This document shows positions 6,446 to 8,655 of a stretch of 8,655 bases of DNA, one piece after another (the stretch's first letter is position 1; every line of letters begins with the position of its first letter). Under the pieces are notes generated by a model that was not told the origin of the DNA, searched no databases, and was given only the letters and a program-made list of their open reading frames with translations. The DNA comes from CAYFLR01 sp964343805 (lineage in GTDB: Bacteria > Bdellovibrionota_B > Oligoflexia > CAYFLR01). The stretch lies in contig CAYFLR010000113.1 in the NCBI GenBank assembly GCA_964343805.1, forward strand, positions 1-8,655, in the 5' to 3' direction. The translations under genes and the position numbers were made by a program.

Positions 6446-6525
6446 TAACTGCCATATAGGCTGCTAATAATTCATGAGTGCTCTATATGTCAGTCATAAG
6501 TGGTAAGTTTAATAGGAGGACAAAA

Positions 6526-6966
6526 ATGAACGAACACCTATCAGAATACATGAATTCACTACCTAAAAGCCGTCAAACTCTAATCAACGAGTTGAGGACA
6601 CGTTTTAGAAAGATGATAGCAGAAGACTTTGTAGAAGTAGTAGATTTAGAGAGTGGAATGATACGATATGAACTACCTCTAAAGGTCTATCCAAAGACTT
6701 ACAATAAAAAACCACTTATGTTTGCTGGGATTGCTAATCGAAAAGGCTATATGACCACCACATTAACCAGTATTTACAGCGAACCTAACCTAAAAAAATC
6801 CTTCATAGAAAAATGTCAAAGTGAAGGCTTTCAAATCTCACCCACCAATTCTTGCTTAAAATTTAAAAAACTGGAAGATCTTCCCTTGAAAGAAATAGAA
6901 AACTGTCTTTCAAATATTTCTGTATCCAATTTTATAAAAAACTATGAATCCTTGATGAAGAAATAG
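6526..6966 (+). CDS. DUF1801 (YdhG-like) domain protein
   Basis: A 146-residue soluble protein that resembles DUF1801/YdhG-like proteins, a small alpha-beta family without a firmly established activity. Matching features are the N-terminal helix pair EYMNSLPKSRQTLINELRTR, the strand MIRYELPLKVYP (44-55; family equivalent: Y-x-M-P), the strand KPLMFAGIANRKGYMTTTL (62-80), and the C-terminal CLKFKKLEDLPLKEIENCL (109-127; family: lrF-x-x-x-x-x-lP). ATG 6526 is chosen because AGGAGGA lies 5-6 bases upstream. An in-frame upstream start at 6478 has no ribosome site. The gene stands alone behind the repeat array and converges on the J-domain gene with 7 bp between stops, with no terminator visible. 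It has no signal peptide. Family assignment is from pattern memory and is moderately sure. Confidence 0.75.
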   Translation: MNEHLSEYMNSLPKSRQTLINELRTRFRKMIAEDFVEVVDLESGMIRYELPLKVYPKTYNKKPLMFAGIANRKGYMTTTLTSIYSEPNLKKSFIEKCQSEGFQISPTNSCLKFKKLEDLPLKEIENCLSNISVSNFIKNYESLMKK

Positions 6967-6973
6967 AACTTTT

Positions 6974-8655
6974 TTATTCCCACAATTTCAAAATATCGTT
7001 AGCCCCATTAAACAGCTTCATTAAGCGCTCAGCTTCTTTGTCACCGGGGTTGCGGTCAGGGTGGTGTTTTTTAGCTTGCTCTCTATAAAACTCCACTCTT
7101 TGATCTTTGCTCGGCTTTCCATCCATCTGAAAAACATAGAGTGCCCACCTGAATGATCGGTCGGTTTCAGGCAGGCTTTGAACTCCCTCCTTTTGCATAG
7201 AAATCCACTCACTGTATTCCATTGGCTTATCATTCCACCTGGTTTGATTATGATGAACATTAAAATTGGGCGGAGGAATTGTACTACTTTGTTTACTAGA
7301 ATAGGTTTGGCTTTCCAGTTCAATAACCACTTTCAACATGCTGTTCAAGTTTTCCATGGCAGTGATGGCATTATGTTTATCAAATCCCATGGACATTTGT
7401 GATGGGTCTGCTGCCATCTGCTTTTCTCTTGCTTTTATATACTCACCCACTTGGTCTAAGTATTTGGCAGTGTTATCAATGGATTCAGTGATTATTTGCT
7501 TGGCCCCTTCGCTTTGCAAGTATTCCTGAGCAAACTGAAATTGATCTAAAACTGTTCTGGTTAAAGTCACTACTTCAAAGAGATCTGCTTCGGCCCATTC
7601 TCCTTTGCGAAGATACTCAATATATTGATCCATGAGATGAATCGAACGATCAAATCGCTCTACGGGAGTAACCGCTGTTCCTTGATGCGGTTGACCTGCC
7701 GCTTCTTTTATAAGTGCCTCTATTTTCGGTGTATACCAATCAACAAAAGTTCTGAGGTTTGAAACGGATCCATGAAATCGGCCGGTTGCTAATTCTAATC
7801 CGAGGTTCATGGCTATGCCTTCATTTTCTAAATCCACTCGGGTTTCCTTGAAAATCTGTTCTGCTAGAGATCGGCCATTTTCTGAAATAGGGAGAGTATT
7901 GATCCAATGAAATGTTGAATTCACCGATTTTAGAAATAGGATCAATGCAGAAGGGGTTCGAACTGTTTTGGCCATCTCTAAATAGGCATTTAAATGTCCA
8001 ACCAAGCTCCAAGCGGGGGCATCACCCGGGTCTTCATATTTGGGAATGCGTTCGAGTTTGGTGAGAGGAAACTCAAATCGACCTTCCCAAACTCCTTTCA
8101 TGGCCCAATTTACTTCAAAATCTATTTTTCTCAGAGAAGAGAAAGTAAAATTATAATCGTTACGTACAAAATGTTGAACCTCAGCAATTTGCTCTTGGAA
8201 AAACTTTTTAACTGCGGGGATTTGCTGTTTATCAGTCACTTCCAAATACCGAATCACCCTTGGTTCGAGCTTTTGTAACCATACTAAGAGCTCTCTTATT
8301 TTGTATTCAGATTTATCCAAAAGGGACAGGATTTCAGCTTTCACCTGAGCTTTTGGATCGATTTCTATAGAGGGCGTTTTCTTATCAACTATATCGAGGA
8401 TATTTCTCCTTATCCCACTCCACATGTCAACAACACTGCTTGGTTCCCAAGGGTATTCACGATGAGGCTTTAACATCTCTAAACTGCGCTCACAGTACTC
8501 AGTAAGTGGCTTGAGACTATCTCCCTCACTGCTGTACTTTTCTGCTGCTTTAGCTTGGTCGATGAGATCGTAGAGAGTGAGATTGATTTCATAGAGTTGG
8601 TGCGGATCTTTTTCATTTATAAAACGCCTGATGAGTTCCCTTTGATGGGCGAGAT
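6974..8655 (-). CDS. C-terminal J-domain (DnaJ-like) protein, 5' end off-window
   Basis: At least 559 codons are open from the right edge to the TAA at 6974. The first in-window ATG (8476) has only a poor, too-close purine stretch, and the 59 codons upstream of it remain open and protein-like (e.g. QLYEINLTLYDLIDQAKAAE), so the true start is probably beyond 8655. Counted from the ATG at 8476, residues ~1-400 are mainly helical, charged and of unknown family. The last ~60 form a J domain: a helix with YREQAKKHHPDRNPGDKEAE and the HPD tripeptide at 472-474, then LMKLFNGANDILKLWE. J domains stimulate Hsp70 (DnaK) ATPase. There are no G/F region or zinc fingers, so it is a class C J-protein that may bring a specific client to DnaK. 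No signal peptide or membrane segment is visible in the part seen. Confidence 0.85.
   Translation of the reverse strand, partial: LAHQRELIRRFINEKDPHQLYEINLTLYDLIDQAKAAEKYSSEGDSLKPLTEYCERSLEMLKPHREYPWEPSSVVDMWSGIRRNILDIVDKKTPSIEIDPKAQVKAEILSLLDKSEYKIRELLVWLQKLEPRVIRYLEVTDKQQIPAVKKFFQEQIAEVQHFVRNDYNFTFSSLRKIDFEVNWAMKGVWEGRFEFPLTKLERIPKYEDPGDAPAWSLVGHLNAYLEMAKTVRTPSALILFLKSVNSTFHWINTLPISENGRSLAEQIFKETRVDLENEGIAMNLGLELATGRFHGSVSNLRTFVDWYTPKIEALIKEAAGQPHQGTAVTPVERFDRSIHLMDQYIEYLRKGEWAEADLFEVVTLTRTVLDQFQFAQEYLQSEGAKQIITESIDNTAKYLDQVGEYIKAREKQMAADPSQMSMGFDKHNAITAMENLNSMLKVVIELESQTYSSKQSSTIPPPNFNVHHNQTRWNDKPMEYSEWISMQKEGVQSLPETDRSFRWALYVFQMDGKPSKDQRVEFYREQAKKHHPDRNPGDKEAERLMKLFNGANDILKLWE

Larger units (their letters stand above)
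6079..6525. other. Gene-free stretch with hairpin, tRNA-end copy and tandem repeats
   Basis: No credible protein gene is visible on either strand: open frames here are short, cross the N run or the repeats, and lack ribosome sites. The stretch holds a nested inverted repeat (6135-6165), a copy of the tRNA-Leu 3' end (6166-6183), an array of 61-bp repeats with an assembly gap (6191-6445), and an AT-rich leader to the DUF1801 gene with a TAATAAT at about 6465-6471 that could be a -10 element but lacks a clear -35. Confidence 0.6.

Noticed and set aside
6478..6525. Upstream in-frame extension of the DUF1801 gene
   Set aside because: AGGAGGA directly before ATG 6526 fixes that start, and the extension adds residues not expected in the family.
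7021..8278. Several short open frames on both strands within the J-domain gene
   Set aside because: They are shadows of a long continuous coding frame with a recognisable J domain and have no ribosome sites or family features.

Overview
The window looks like ordinary chromosomal DNA from a moderately AT-rich Gram-negative-type bacterium. This is an inference from a GT51-family peptidoglycan polymerase, family-2 glycosyltransferase and tadA genes, purine-rich Shine-Dalgarno sites and sigma70-like promoters. No gene fixes the taxon; a predatory or delta-proteobacterial-like lineage is possible but unproven. The sequence is a draft: a run of exactly 100 N (6307-6406) is an unknown-size scaffold gap, and two genes look frameshifted by single-base indels.

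Left block (1-3425, minus strand): four genes read leftward with very tight spacing, apparently one operon. In order of transcription they are a LiaF-like membrane protein with a toast-rack domain (apparently frameshifted near 3308), a two-TM sensor protein whose C-terminus resembles a decayed histidine-kinase ATPase domain, a family-2 glycosyltransferase, and the N-terminus of the tRNA adenosine deaminase TadA, which runs off the left edge. A good promoter sits at 3472-3500 and a strong ribosome-binding site precedes an ATG at 3425.

Divergent block (3522-5888, plus strand): an RDD-family membrane protein overlaps a peptidoglycan glycosyltransferase gene. The latter has an intact GT51 domain once an apparent -1 frameshift near 4299 is repaired, but its penicillin-binding half has lost recognisable catalytic motifs. 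With the LiaF/sensor pair on the other side of a shared 96-bp intergenic region, this suggests a cell-envelope locus.

Middle (5958-6525): a tRNA-Leu(GAG) gene, a strong intrinsic terminator, then about 450 bp without a credible gene. This stretch holds a nested hairpin, an 18-bp imperfect copy of the 3' end of the tRNA (possible integration scar), and a 61-bp tandem repeat array interrupted by the assembly gap. It looks like a small accessory spot or repeat region behind a tRNA.

Right block (6526-8655): a small DUF1801-type protein on the plus strand converges, 7 bp apart, on a long minus-strand gene for a J-domain protein with its J domain at the extreme C-terminus. That reading frame stays open to the right edge, so its start is probably outside the window.
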